From Euryodendron excelsum (Eukaryota; Streptophyta; Magnoliopsida; Ericales; Pentaphylacaceae): a stretch of DNA of 64,000 nucleotides. The DNA lies in NCBI GenBank assembly GCA_033060915.1, contig CM065384.1, positions 18,305,001 to 18,369,000 of the forward strand, in the 5' to 3' direction. Position numbers and translations under genes: made by a program. The stretch's first letter is position 1, and the number at the start of each line of letters is the position of its first letter. The notes beneath the pieces were generated by a model, which made no database searches, was not told the origin of the DNA, and saw only the letters and a list, made by a program, of their open reading frames with translations. Shown here in pieces: positions 11,935 through 23,429 of this stretch.

Positions 11935-13023
11935 TAAAACCATCATCTGATCAAAGGTGCTCTGCTAGGCACATATTTGACCCTCTAACATAGTAACATG
12001 ATCCATATGTTGCTCCTACACGACTGCTCTCTCGACCATGGCAGCCTCAATCCTCTCAAGCATAAGTCCCTATTGTACAGGGGCCTAACTCTGTTGCTCT
12101 AATATAACCCCATGGGCTGCCAAAGTCTGAGACTGCTACTTAAGTCTCTCCAACAGGAGCTGAATACTCAGAACCTGACTCGGCTGCTGCTCTGGTAGCT
12201 GTGCAAGCTGGGCTCCCTCTCCCTGTTGCTTAGGTGGCTGCTCAAGTGGAGGAGGTAAATGTCCTTCCGAACGTCTCACACTCGATGCATCTATAATCGA
12301 CAACTGCTGAGCTTGAAGTAATCCTGGGACAATCCGACCCCGGCCTCCTCTATCACATAAGTGAGCAGACAACCAAAAGGAATGGCCCCCTATGCTCTAG
12401 GAGATGCATACTCAGCGTATAACGCCATAAACATAAATCTCGGCAAATTGATAGACCTATATGTACCTATGGCCCAAAAAAGAGATGCTCTCGACTGACT
12501 CACCTCAGTGTGACGCGCAATCAAAAGAAGCGAATGACATAAGAATAAAAACAAAGGCCGATAACGCGGTTTAAGCACTCTCATAGGCAACTGTCGTCTA
12601 CCTACCCATTGTGTCCCAGCAATGCATACCTCCTCGGATACAACATCAAAATCCAGTGCCCCCTCAGCCAAGTAACTAAACTGTGCCTTAGCAACACTGG
12701 GTAGCTAATATACCTGGGCGAAAGTGCTTAGAGTAATCCTAATCTGATGCCTTTTGACCCACGACTCAATCACCTCCTGCCCCGGAGTGGTAATAGTCCT
12801 ACGGATGTTCGCCATAAACTCGGCGATCAGCATGAACACACACGGCCCCTGGAAGCGAGCCAATGGAACCCACTGCTTACTAACAAATGCCTCCACCCAG
12901 TGATAAATACCACCCATTGTTTAACATCATATGTTAGGGGAGGCGGTATTGCCATGCCTCGGCCTCTACCCTTACCAGCTCTACCGCCCTGGTCAGCTCG
13001 ACCAGCAATGATAATGCAAGTAG
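11935..13023 (-). pseudogene. Plant-transposon-protein (Athila ORF1-type) gene 2 of element B
   Basis: On the minus strand 13023-11950 matches, in the same order, the extra gene of element C at 35572-36850. Shared blocks: MANIR after a Trp/Leu-rich N-terminus (about 12830), PRYRPLFLFLCHSLL (about 12560), an IGTYRSINLPRFMFMALYA block (about 12480-12420) and an IPFG-type motif, then a Gln/Pro-rich tail and a helical C-terminus. The family is the putative plant transposon protein domain found in Athila extra ORFs; its function is unknown. Frameshifts and stops break it. It is preceded by the internal promoter-like module at 13081-13500. The C-terminus and the 3' LTR are lost at the junction with LTR copy 1. 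Confidence 0.65.
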
Positions 13024-13080
13024 CTAAAGTATAAAACTACTGTAAAAATGTAGAACAATGCATGAAGAAGGCTCAAGAGT

Positions 13081-13500
13081 AATACCTAAGGCAGGAATGG
13101 ATGATGAAACACGAATGCAGACTCATGCTCGAGCTTTGGCAGGGCCTTGCTATCTCAGAAACTCCGAAAACACTCAAATTCTCATTAGTCTCACGTTTAA
13201 AATGAGTTCGAACTCAACTTCAGACGCCCTTTTTTAGAAATGGGAAACGCGTTTGACGGCCGTTCGAATACTACTTCAAATGCTACCGTTTGAACTACCG
13301 TCTAACGCACTTCAAACGGTCCGTTTGAACGACTACTCTACCGTTCAAACGGTCAGCCTGAAATTCAACTACAACAAAACACAAAAACAAAGCAAAGAAA
13401 AAAAATGAAACGAAAAACACACTAACACTAACACAGAGCGAAAACACAAAGCTCTCCCCCCACCCCCTCCCTCCGCCCGCCCCCCCCAACTAAAGGTAGG
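13081..13500 (-). promoter_or_regulatory. Internal PPT-like tract and palindromic promoter module of element B
   Basis: In minus-strand order: AGTTGGGGGGGG and a G-rich run (13490-13454), closely resembling the true terminal PPT context of element C (AGTTGGGGGG). Next comes a cluster of CCGTTTGAAC/CCGTTCAAACGG-type boxes (13360-13236) matching the boxes in B's own LTR. Then follows a leader with a CCCTGCCA block (about 13150) also found in C's leader, and an AG/GTATT site near 13086 with TTAG about 60 nt later. The implied intron would be very short, so splicing is doubtful. The TATA box is weak. The downstream gene is the plant-transposon-protein ORF. Confidence 0.5.
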
Positions 13501-13705
13501 CCAAGTCCTCGAGGCCTTAGAACACGCATAGACAGAGGGGAAAAACAAAATCATGAGCCACGATAATATTACAAACGTAAAGTACCGAGATCAAAAGTTA
13601 TACGTCCATAATACGATGGAAAATAAAATAAAAGACAACTAACTAAAGAAAAAGAAACCAGTTCCCTACACACTATAAAGCTAAAGAAAAACCATAGAGT
13701 CAAAG

Positions 13706-14588
13706 CTAAATAGCATCACGAGTCCTTAGTGCCTTAATCTTCGCCTTTAAGTCTTGAATCTGAGAGTGTAAGTCCTCGAGAGAACAAGATGATTCGTCAG
13801 CTTCTGTTGGTCGCTCAAAGGAAATGTCTACCCCAGAAATCGGATAGCCAGAATATTGAATAGTGTCGGTAGACAAAATAGAAACTCGGGCAGCTCTCAC
13901 GAAATCATCGATCAAAAGACCAAATGGCATAGGATCATAGGAGAAACGGGATTCCGTAATGGCCTTCAAAATAAGATTCAGAAGATCAACAACATACCCC
14001 TTACGAATAATATACAACCACACACAATGGGAGTAGTGTACGGTAGTGACAGAGCACTTCTCGAGAATGATGTTGGTGGCAACTATCAAGTTCAGCATTT
14101 GGTACTTACGCTTCAAAGATGCCATCGGAATTATAGACTGCTACCAAGGAACAAAGGTAATCTGAAGTTCCGTAAGGAGTTCCTCACTGGTAGGTGGAGA
14201 ACGAGGGAATGAAAGATAATCAAGATGGCAAGTGCATGGTAGGCGTAGAAGACGACAAACATCCTCTTTGGCAATGGTAATGGTGCGGCCCCTCACAGTA
14301 GAGGTTAAGATAAGCTTAGATGAGAGGTATGAGACAAATACGCATAAAACTCCCGAACCATATCAACATTCACAACCCCTTCTTTGCCAAGCATATGAAA
14401 CCATCACCTATGTATGAGAGCAGCTTGCAAAAGATCATCTGCAAATTCGGACAAGTGAATACGACCCTCGATAAGGACTTCACGACCATGGAAATTGGCC
14501 ACGAACATGTCTCTTTCTTATGAATTAGCAAATTGCTCAACGTCTGTTCAACTCCATTTATGACCCCTTTTCGATAACATGGTTCCAA
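13706..14588 (-). pseudogene. Plant-transposon-protein-like ORF 1 of element B
   Basis: A second, diverged member of the same family between integrase and the internal PPT. Visible blocks: VNVDMVREFYAYLS (about 14360-14320), VRGRTITIAKEDVCRLL (about 14290-14240), and an intact 139-aa stretch from Met 14125. That stretch starts near SLKRKYQMLN and ends in a helix-forming tail (SLEDLHSQIQDLKAKIKALR) before the stop at 13706. Frameshifts near 14320 and a stop near 14130 break it. Element C lacks this gene: there integrase is followed almost directly by the internal PPT. Confidence 0.55.
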
Positions 14589-14833
14589 GAGATGCCATTA
14601 GACGCGCGCAAGGAATGATAAGGAAATTGGTCAAGAAAAACCTAAAAGAAACCAAACAACCCAAAACAAAGAAAAACAAGACTCAATAAAAAGAAAGGGA
14701 AATTAAAATAAAATAAAGTAAAATAAAATAAAAAAATGAAAGAACTCTAAAAATATGAAAACAAAATAGTAGAAGTAGTGATAATAGTTTACAAAAAAAA
14801 TACAAGATCTACAACTCGCTGTCTAGATGGCGA

Positions 14834-15734
14834 CTAAGGATCAAGAGGGGGTGGATCCTTGAGATCCACACGTTCGACCTCACCCACAAAATTCTCAAGA
14901 TAGGGCTTCAAACGATTCCCATTAACTTTAAAAGCATTACCATTCTTGGGGTTTTCAATTTCAATTGCACCATGAGATGTAACACTGCGCACCACAAAAG
15001 GTCCTAACCAATGACTCTGAAGCTTACCCGGAAACAAATGTAACCAAGAATTGTATAGCAGGACTCTTTGACCAACTTCTAAAGATTTATGCAGAATGTG
15101 TTTGTCATGTACCGACTTCATCTTCGCTTTAAAGATCTTTGAGTTCTCATAAGCATCATTCCTAATCTCCTCTAGTTCATTGAGTTACAATTGTCATAAA
15201 GGACCTGCCTGATCTAGACTCATGTTAAATTGGCGGATTGCCCAATACGCCTTGTGTGCTATTTCAACCAGAAGTTGGCATGCCTTCCCATACACAAGTC
15301 TATAAGAAGACGAACATAGGATGGTGTTATATGCAGTCCTATATGCCCATAATGCATCCACTAATCTCAAGGACCAATCCTTCCGATTAGGGTTGACGGT
15401 TTTCTCGAGAACTTATTTAATCTCCCTATTCGCTAACTCAACTTGGCCTTGCGTTTGGGGGTGATAAGGTGTACCAACCTTATGAATCACTCCGTACTTT
15501 CTCATTAAGAGACCTACGGGCCGGTTATAGAAATAGGAGCCACCATCACTGATGATAGCTTGAGGCATACCAAATCTAGGGAAAATATATTCCTTTAAGA
15601 ACTTGACCACAACAACATGGTCGTTGGTACGTGCCGAGATGGCTTCTACCCATTTAGACATGTAGTCTATGGCCACTAGAATATAGAAATAGCCACACAA
15701 ATTAGGAAATGGTCCAATAAAATCAATACCCCAG
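14834..15734 (-). pseudogene. Integrase core and C-terminus of element B (after LTR copy 2)
   Basis: Second half of the B integrase. The open part contains the first catalytic Asp context (GIDFIGPFP), the second (AIISDGG) and the Glu region ([12 protein letters not shown]). Next come a degenerate stretch (15410-15125) and a C-terminal domain (VGQRVLLYNSWLHLFPGKL, then GAIEIENP) ending at 14834. A nearly colinear integrase is in element C (33560-34884). The N-terminal zinc-finger half lies 5.4 kb away at 21151-21448, because solo LTR copy 2 inserted between a Cys and a Trp codon. Confidence 0.85.
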
Positions 15735-15959
15735 TGTAAGCACCCCATTTTTGACCGCTCGGCAGTTTACACTCGGTCTAGACTTGTTTTCAAGTCGTTA
15801 TGGACATATTCCAATCGAAACCAATCCTCTAGTCCAAATTTTGTCTTTCCATCGCTTCGCGGGCCTGTCAGGCCCAAATAGAGGCAAAATGACCAAAATG
15901 CCCTTAGGGGCATTGTCCTTTCTTATTCCAATTCCAATCGCTCTCTCGAGACAGTTTAT

Positions 15960-16770
15960 TCCTCGAGACGGTCCGAGTAGCGAAACTACTCACAAAACCG
16001 TTAGAGTAGCGGAAACACTCACAAAACCGTCAGAGTGGTGGAAACACTCACAAAACCGTTAGAGTAGCGGAAATACTCACAAAGCCGTTAGAGTGGCAGA
16101 AACACTCAAAACTCAGGCACGTCTCTTCGGAGACGGTAAGACCCCTTTCCAACCCCTCTCTCGAGACAGTTTATTCCTCGAGACGGTTCCAATTCAGGCA
16201 CGTCTCTTTGGAGACGGTAAGACCCCTTTCCAATCCCTCTCTCGAGATAGTTTATTCCTCGAGATGGTCCGAGTAGCAAAACTACTCACAAAACCGTTAG
16301 AGTGGCAGAAACACTCACAGAACCGTTAGAGTAGCGAAAATACTCAACAGAACCGTTAGAGTAGCGGAAATACTCACAGAACCGTTAGAGTAGCAGAAAT
16401 ACTCACAGAACCGTTAGAGTAGCGGAAATACTCACAAAACCGTTAGAGTAGCGGAAATACTCACAAAGCCGTTAGAGTGGCAGAAACACTCAAAACCCAG
16501 GCATGTCTCTTCGGAGACGGTAAGACCCCTTTCCAATCCTTCTCTCGAGACAGTTTATTCCTCGAGACGGTCCAAGTAGCAAAACTACTCACAAAACCGT
16601 TAGAGTGGCGGAAACACTCACAAAACCGTCAAAGTGGTGGAAAAACTCATAGAACCGTTAGAGTAGCGAAAATACTCAACCCCGTCCGAGTAGCGGAAAT
16701 ACTCAACCCCGTCCGAGTAGCGAAAATACTCACACCGTTAGAATGGCGGAAACACTCAAAACTTAGGTCA
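15960..16770 (+). repeat. 29-bp tandem repeat array in U3 of LTR copy 2
   Basis: About 19 units around the core CCGTTAGAGTAGCGGAAATA in three blocks. Blocks are separated by a longer module containing CTCGAG palindromes and CGTCTCTTCGGAGACGG. LTR copy 3 lacks this array and has instead expanded the CTCGAG-containing module. Confidence 0.85.
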
Positions 16771-16789
16771 ACACCAGTGGCTGTTAGCC

Positions 16790-17520
16790 CTCTTCGGTGG
16801 AAAAGGACCAAACTACCCTTAGAACCTTTTCCGAGACTTTTCGGTCAGGATGACCATTTTGCCCCTAGGCATCTGAATGCCCCGGGAACCACACCGGCTT
16901 TGAGTATCAAACCGGTAATGTCCCGAGAATACTTTTTATAGTATTCTCAACCTTCCTTTACCTTTTCGGATCATTCCGAGTCAGTTCTGGCCAACCCGAT
17001 AAAAATGACCGTTTTGCCCCTAGAGGGCCGGTCTCCTTCTTCCACCATACCGGCTTTGAGTATCAAACCGGTAATGACTTGAGAATACTTTTTATAGTAT
17101 TCTCAACCTTCTTTTACCTTTCCGGATCATTCCGAGTCAGTTCCGGCCAACCCGGTAAAAATGACCGTTTTGCCCTTAGAGGGCCGGTCTCCTTCTTCAA
17201 CCACACCGGCTCTGAGTATCAAACCGGTAATGTCCCAAGAACACTTTTTATAGTGTTCTCAACCTTCCTTTACCTTTCCGGATCATTCTGAGTTAGTTCC
17301 GGCAAACCCGGTACAAAATGATCATTTTGCCCCTGGTGGGCCGGTCTCCATTTTCGACCACTCCGGCCTTGGGAATCAAACCGGCAACTTCTGGGAACAT
17401 TCTAAATAATGTTTCCAGATCCCAAGTCTTCTTCCGGGACGGTTTGAGTCTGTCCCGGCAGTTTTCCGGTCCGGTTGACCGTTTTGCCCCTAAAGGCTCG
17501 GTCAACCTTTCTAACACATC
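16790..17520 (+). repeat. About 155-bp tandem repeats in U3 of LTR copy 2
   Basis: Around four diverged units, each with a core like GAGTATCAAACCGGTAATG, a TTTATAGTATTCTCAACCTT block and a GACCGTTTTGCCCCT block. Equivalent units, also about 158 bp, are present at 45060-45740 in copy 3, so this array predates both copies. Confidence 0.8.
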
Positions 17521-17744
17521 TTATCCTCACTTTTCAAGTCAAATACCTTCAGGACACTATTTTAAGTGTTCCTGCTCCTTTCCGGCCTTCCGGGTCACTC
17601 TCGGCTCCTTCAAATCATTCCCGGACTTTCCGGAGTCACTCCTAGTGAAGCCAGGCTAAAGTTTACATGGTAGTCACTAGTACAGGCGCCCAAATCTAGT
17701 CAAAGATACGTTGCTTGCCGACCTTAAATCTTTCTTAATTGGCT

Positions 17745-17866
17745 GGCGCCACTAGTAGTGGCGCCAAGCCAAAAAATGGCCTGGCGCCACTAGGAGTGGC
17801 GCCAGTGTAGAATTTGGCCTGACGCCACTGCAACAGGCGCCAGGTTTGTCTTCCCTCTATAAATAC
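17745..17866 (+). promoter_or_regulatory. GGCGCC palindromes and TATA box of LTR copy 2
   Basis: A perfect 21-bp inverted repeat (GGCGCCACT-AGT-AGTGGCGCC, 17745-17765) and a second near-perfect one (17781-17805) are followed by a third half-site cluster. CTATAAATAC follows at 17857-17866. The same arrangement, more degenerate, precedes CTATAAATAC at 44810-44801 in copy 3. This is very probably the LTR promoter. Confidence 0.7.
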
Positions 17867-20800
17867 AGAGTCTCATTCAACGTGAAAGGGGTCTGCAAAC
17901 TTAACCTAAAAATCCTATATTTCAATATACAGAGCTCGAGCACCTCCAAAACCCTAGCCTCCCTAGGTTTTCCCAAACCCTAGCCACTATACACAAACCC
18001 TAGCCTCCTATATATTCATACACTCCCCCATACACTCATACACTAGCATTCAATCACTCTCTGAAGACTTAAGGAGCAGCCATCCAAAGCTTGAAGACAA
18101 TCCTTGAAGACTGAAGGTGAAGATCAAGACCGAAGACCGAAGACCGAAGACTGCACGGCGCGCAAAATAAACAAGAAACAAGGTAGGCTCCCTATTTAAT
18201 TTTCTGCACTTCCCCCCTCTCTCTTCTCTCTCCAACCCACTTGGGTTTTCTCTATTTTAATCCCCCATCTCTTTCCCGCCCTTTCTTTGCATGCTTGAAA
18301 CAAGGGGATTCCCGGTCCATGTGTAGGATTGGACTATTGGAGAGTCACCGTGTCGGGGGCTTTCTTCTAGTCTAACCAAAGACCAAGTGGGTCCGGCCCC
18401 CTTGATTATGTGGTGAAGCCTTAACCTTGTATGTTCACGACCCCAAATTGCATTGTGCATATCATAATCTTGCATCTTCCAAAATTCGTTTTCAAAGTTG
18501 TTTTCAAAACTGTTTTCAAACTTGTTTTTCAAAATTGCATCAAAATCTCTTTTTCAAAACTTGTTTTCAAAACCACAATTCTAGGGTGATTCTAGCCTTT
18601 CCATGGCTAGGGTTGCTTTAGGAAAGTGTCATATTAAAAGTGACCTTTTGGTCTATATTTTCAAACCTTATTTTCAAAACCGCTTTCCTAAAGTGGTTCT
18701 AGCCCTCTTATGGTTAGAATCGCTTTAAGAAAGTGAGACGTTTTCATACTTTCCAAAAACTCTCTTTAGAAATCTCTTCCTAAAAATCTCTTTTTCAACA
18801 TACTTTCCTAAAGCTCTTCTTTCCAAAATTGTTTTCAAAAACTCCCTTCCAAAATCTATTTTTCAAAATCTCATTTTTCAACTCCTTTCCAAAACGCTCT
18901 CTTCAAAATTCACTTTCTAAAAACGCTCCCTAAAAATCTTTCCAAAAACTTTCTTTTTCAAAATCTTCCTTCTAGAAATTTCCTCTTTAGGATTTTCCTT
19001 CTAAAATCTACGTTTCTAAAAACACACTTTCCAAAACTCCTTCTCTTCAAAAATCTTTCCAAAAACTCTCTTTCCAAATTCACTTTCCAAAAACTCCTCC
19101 CTAGGATTTCCCTTCTAGAAAACCTTCGTTTCCAAAAACACACTTTCCAAAAACTCTTTCCTTAGAGCCCAAGTCAAGCCCTAGAACCCACAATTAGGAA
19201 ACCCTAATTTTCTTTCCAAAAATATGATTTTCAAACTTTGCCCCAAACCTAGGTTTCTAAAACCTCTTGTTTTCTACATCAAAACTATACATGTTTCCAA
19301 AACCTATTTTCTACGTTAGAATTCTACATTTTCAAAACTAGGGTTTCTAGAATCTCTCTTTCCAAATCCTTGCCAAATCCTATCTTCCCTTTAGGAAACC
19401 AACTCAAATCTCCCCATTTAGGAAATTAGATCCCGTCCTCCGTTTTTGGAAACAAAATCAAATCTTTTCTTTTAGAAACCAAATCCGATCCCTTCCAAAT
19501 CCAACTCTTTCCTAATTCAAATCCTTCCTAAACTTCCACTTTCCTAAACCCTAAGTTTCCAAAAACTTGAACATAAAAATCTTTCCTAAAATTCTAGAAT
19601 TCAACCCTTTCCTAATTCAACCTCCTTTCCAAATCTTAACTTTCTAAATTCAAGCTTTTAAACCTTTCCTAAATTCAAACCTTTCTTAATTTCAAGATTT
19701 TCTAAAACTCTAAAACTTTCTAAAATCTCAAATCTTTCTAAAACTCTAAAACTTTCTAAATCTTAAACTTTCTAAATTTCAAATCTTTCTAAATTCTAAA
19801 CTTTCCAAAACTTCGAAATCTTTCTAAATCTAAGACTTTTCCAAACTCAAAACTTTCTTAATTTAAGACTTTCTTAAGTTGAAACTTTCTTAATTCAAAC
19901 ATTTTCTAAATTGAAAACTTTCCTTTTTCAAACCTTTTCTAAAACGAAACTTTCCAATTTCCAAACTTTCTTAATTCAAAACTTTCCTAATTCTAACCTT
20001 TCCTAATTTCAAAACCTTCCAAAAATGACACTTTCCTAAATCGAACCTTTCCTAATTCGAACCTTTCTTAAATCCAATCTTTCTTAAACTCTTGAGTCTT
20101 TCCTAAGTCTCATCTTTCTTAAGTCTAGGTTTCCTAAACCTCCATCTTTCCAAAACCGAGTCTTTCCAAAATCAATCTTTCCAAAGCAAGTCCAATCTTC
20201 TCAATTTCAATTTCCAATCTCCTCTTCTAATTTCAAATCAAATTCAATTTCCAATTCAATCTTTTTCTTCCAATCCAACTTTCTATTTTCAATCGGACTC
20301 TTGTCCGAACTACGACTGACCTGATTCCCCCAAAGGGATACGTAGGCAACCTTCATAGGTGCGGTCACAATACTTTTCAAACTTTCAATTCCACCCTCAT
20401 GGGTGCGGTTTCAAAATTCTTTCCAAATCTCAAATTCCAATCTATTTTCAAAATTCTAATTTTAAAATTTCTATTTCCAAATTTCTATTTCCAAATGTTC
20501 AAACTTTCTAATTTCAATTCTATCTCTTCAAATCTATTCTCAAATCAAATCAATTTCAAATCAATCTCTTTTCAAACCTATTTTTCAATTCTCTTCTTTT
20601 GCACTTGCATATCATGCATCATGTTAGTTTTCAAATATTGTTTTTCTAAAGTGAATAGTGTTGAACCATGGGTTAATTAAAGACTCTCATAGGTGAATCT
20701 AGGGTAGATTGACATGTAGGTACCGAAAGGGCGTGGTAGGGTGATAGCTTAGTGCGTCTTCCCTACACGTAACCAACCTCTGAACTTAGAATCATTGTTT

Positions 20801-21150
20801 TCAAAGACCAAAACGGAGTTATTTTTCAAAAAGGGCTAAATGTTTTCCAAAGGTTGCCAAACAACCCGTTTTCCTAAAAAACCCTCTCTTGAGGAGATAT
20901 TTTCAAATCTTTTTCCGAAAACCCTAAGTGTAGTCTTCGGATTATTCTTAGTTTTTAGGTGACCTAACTCACCTTAATCAAGTTAGGTGGCGACTCCGAA
21001 TCTTTTTCTAATAGCCCTTTATTCAAACCTATTTTTCAATTCAAACCTAGTCGCACTCATTCTTCTAGGAGGGTGAGTTCTAACGAGAGAGTACAGCATT
21101 TTTCCCGCTTGTGTGAGTATTCCTCAAGTGCGAAAAATCTGAGCGCGACA

Positions 21151-21448
21151 CTCAGCAATCAAAGACCTCTAGAATAATGATAGGGGTAAGAGGCATCATG
21201 TGCCTCTGAGATAGACTTCCTAACCGTTGGCATCTATCACAAGACGTGCACAAGGTATGGACATCATGGAACAAGGTGGGCCAATAGAAACTACTTTGCA
21301 CAATCTTTGTAGCAGTTTTACGTGATGAAAAGTGCCCACCACACGCTTGTGAATGACTGAACTCTATTATGCTTTTTACCTCGGTGTCAAGAACACATCG
21401 ACGAATAATTTCATTGGGGCAGTACTTGAGCAAGTAGGGATTTTCCAA
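21151..21448 (-). pseudogene. Integrase N-terminal zinc-binding half of element B
   Basis: Open 98-aa frame with the HHCC zinc-finger pattern: a His in the EFSHSQACGGHF block, then FYWPTLFHDVHTLC and [11 protein letters not shown]. The frame runs up to LTR copy 2. The catalytic core continues at 15734. Upstream are RNase H and RT of the same element. Confidence 0.85.
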
Positions 21449-21553
21449 GAGAAAAACCTCACGTTTGGAAAGAACTTCTCCTTATCAATACTAGACCAAT
21501 GTGATGGTATCCTACTGGTGGCTAAGTAGTTTGCAATGTCAGCATACCACGGG

Positions 21554-23300
21554 TCATTGTGCTTGTATGTGCAGTGATTTGAAATAGTTGCTCATCGGGA
21601 AAGTGTTCGTTAATTGGAAGGGGGTCTTGGGTTCCCCATCAGTAGGGAGCTGCGACAAGTGATCAGCTACTACGTTTTCAACCCATTTCTTATCCCTAAT
21701 CTGAATATGAAACTTTTGCAGTGAGAGAATCCACCGGATGAGTCGGGGTTTCGCATCGGGTTTACTCAGGAGGTACTTAAGTGCGGAGTGATCAGTGTAG
21801 ATGATAACAAGTAATCCAACTAAGTACGACCTAAACTTGTCCAGTGCAAAAATCATGGCAAGGAGCTCTTTTTCTATGGTGGTATAGTTCAATTGGGCCT
21901 CATTAAGGGTTTTGCTAGCATAATATATCACGTAAGGTTTCTTATTGACCCTTTGCCCTAAAACAGCCCCCACCGTGTAGTCATTCACATCACACATTAG
22001 CTCGAAAGGTAAAGACCAATTAGGTGCCCTAATAATCAGTGCAATGGTTAAAAGCCCTTTCATCTTGTCAAAAGCTTCTTGGCATTGAGATGTCCGCACA
22101 AATGGCACATCTTGTGAAAGAAAGTGGTATAAAGGTCTTAAAATCTCACTAAACCCTTCAATGAAACACCAGTAGAATCTGGCATGCCCAAGAAAAGACC
22201 TAATGTCTTTAACACTCGTAGGAGTAGAAAGGCATTGGATTAACTCTACTTTGGCTTGATCTACCTCTATCCCCTTGTTGGACACTGTGTGTCCAAGAAC
22301 TATGCCTTGTGTCACCATAAAGTGACACTACGCCCAGTTGAGCAATAAGTTGCTCTCCTCATATCTCTCTAAAACTCTTTCTAGGTCCTCAAAAGTGTCC
22401 CCATAAACTAAGAACTCATCCATGAACACTTCAAGGATCTTCTCCACCATGTCACTGAAAATAGACATCATGCACCTTTGAAACGTGGCTAGTGTATTGC
22501 ATAGGCCAAAGGGCATTCTTTTGTATGCATAAGTGCCAGAAGGGCACGTGAAGGTAGTCTTATCTTGGTCCTCTAGTGCGATGTCTATTTGGTTATAGTC
22601 GGAATAACCATTTAGGAAATAGTAAAATGCTTGGCTTGCTACTCGTTCCAGGACTTGGTCCAATAATGGAAGTGGGAAGTGGTCTTTCCTAGTGGTTGCA
22701 TTGAGTCTGCTGTAGTCTATCCACATTCTCCAACCTATTTGAATCCTAGTAGGAACTAGTTCATTCAACTCATTCTTCACTACCGTAACTCCTGATTTTT
22801 TAGGGATGACTTGGGTTGGACTAACTCATTTAGAATAAGAAATGGGGTATATGATACCTGCATCGAGAAGCTTCAATACTTCTCCTCTAACTACCTCTTT
22901 GATATTCGGGTTTAAACGTCTTTGCAATTGACACACTGGTTTAGCTTCCTCCTCTAGAGATATATATGATGAGTACACATGAAAGGGCTAATTCGTGAAG
23001 ATCCGCTATAGTCCAACCTAAAGCCTTCTATGATGTTTAAGCACTCTTAACAATGATTTCTCTTAGCCTTCAGACATGCTAGAAGATACAACAACTGGAT
23101 AGGATTCACCTTCACCTAAGAATGCATATTTTAAGGTAGATGGTAAGGGTTTCCTCTCTGGAATGGGTGGATTCTGTTCAGATGGGGTTGGCTTTATGGC
23201 ACTTGGGGTAAGGGGTTCAAACACGAGGGTCCAATGACCCACTTGCATGCAAGGTTCACTCCCTTTCCCTACCCTATGTTGGTTCGTAAAACGCAGGTAC
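21554..23300 (-). pseudogene. Reverse transcriptase and RNase H of element B
   Basis: Minus strand: RT palm around 22780-22328 with MWIDYSRLNATTRKDHFPLP, YKRMPFGLCNTLATFQRCM and the catalytic box VFMDEFLVYG. The second Asp of the FMDD-type active site is Glu here. RNase H at 22318-21554 is an intact 254-aa frame with an FLGHARFYW connection block, CDVNDYTVGAVLGQ, YASKTLNEAQLNYTTIEKE and IYTDHSALKYLL. Frameshifts and stops lie upstream (22800-23060). The order PR-RT-RH-IN and the sequence style place it in the Athila lineage of Ty3/gypsy. Confidence 0.85.
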
Positions 23301-23429
23301 TCAGACTCCAGTTAGTCATTAGGCTCATCCCAAGTTAGAGCCCTTTCAATTGGGTCCTCCATGAACTCCCGATCTACATATTCTTGGATGATAGACTCGA
23401 TGAAATCTACCTCCTCAATTTGGTCTACT

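Larger units (their letters stand above)
15735..21150 (+). mobile_element. Solo giant Ogre-like LTR, copy 2 (5.4 kb) inside the B integrase
   Basis: Starts TGTAAGCACCCC and ends GAGCGCGACA, flanked by a 5-bp target duplication with one mismatch (CCCAG at 15730-15734, CTCAG at 21151-21155). Removing it restores the integrase frame of B. U3 (about 15735-17856) holds two tandem arrays and GGCGCC palindromes. A TATA box (CTATAAATAC) lies at 17857-17866. R-U5 (about 17885-21150) is a pyrimidine-rich low-complexity tract on this strand. No internal retrotransposon sequence is attached, so it is a solo LTR left by recombination. Confidence 0.9.

Noticed and set aside
15960..16770. Regular 29-bp repeats that look CRISPR-like
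   Set aside because: Repeats are directly adjacent without unique spacers, lie in the U3 of a retrotransposon LTR, and the sequence is plant nuclear DNA.
20980..20996. TGGCGACTCC as the tRNA-Arg primer site after the LTR (also at 8940 and 41853, reverse)
   Set aside because: It lies about 150 bp inside the LTR, whose true end GCGCGACA is fixed by target-site duplications in copies 2 and 3.
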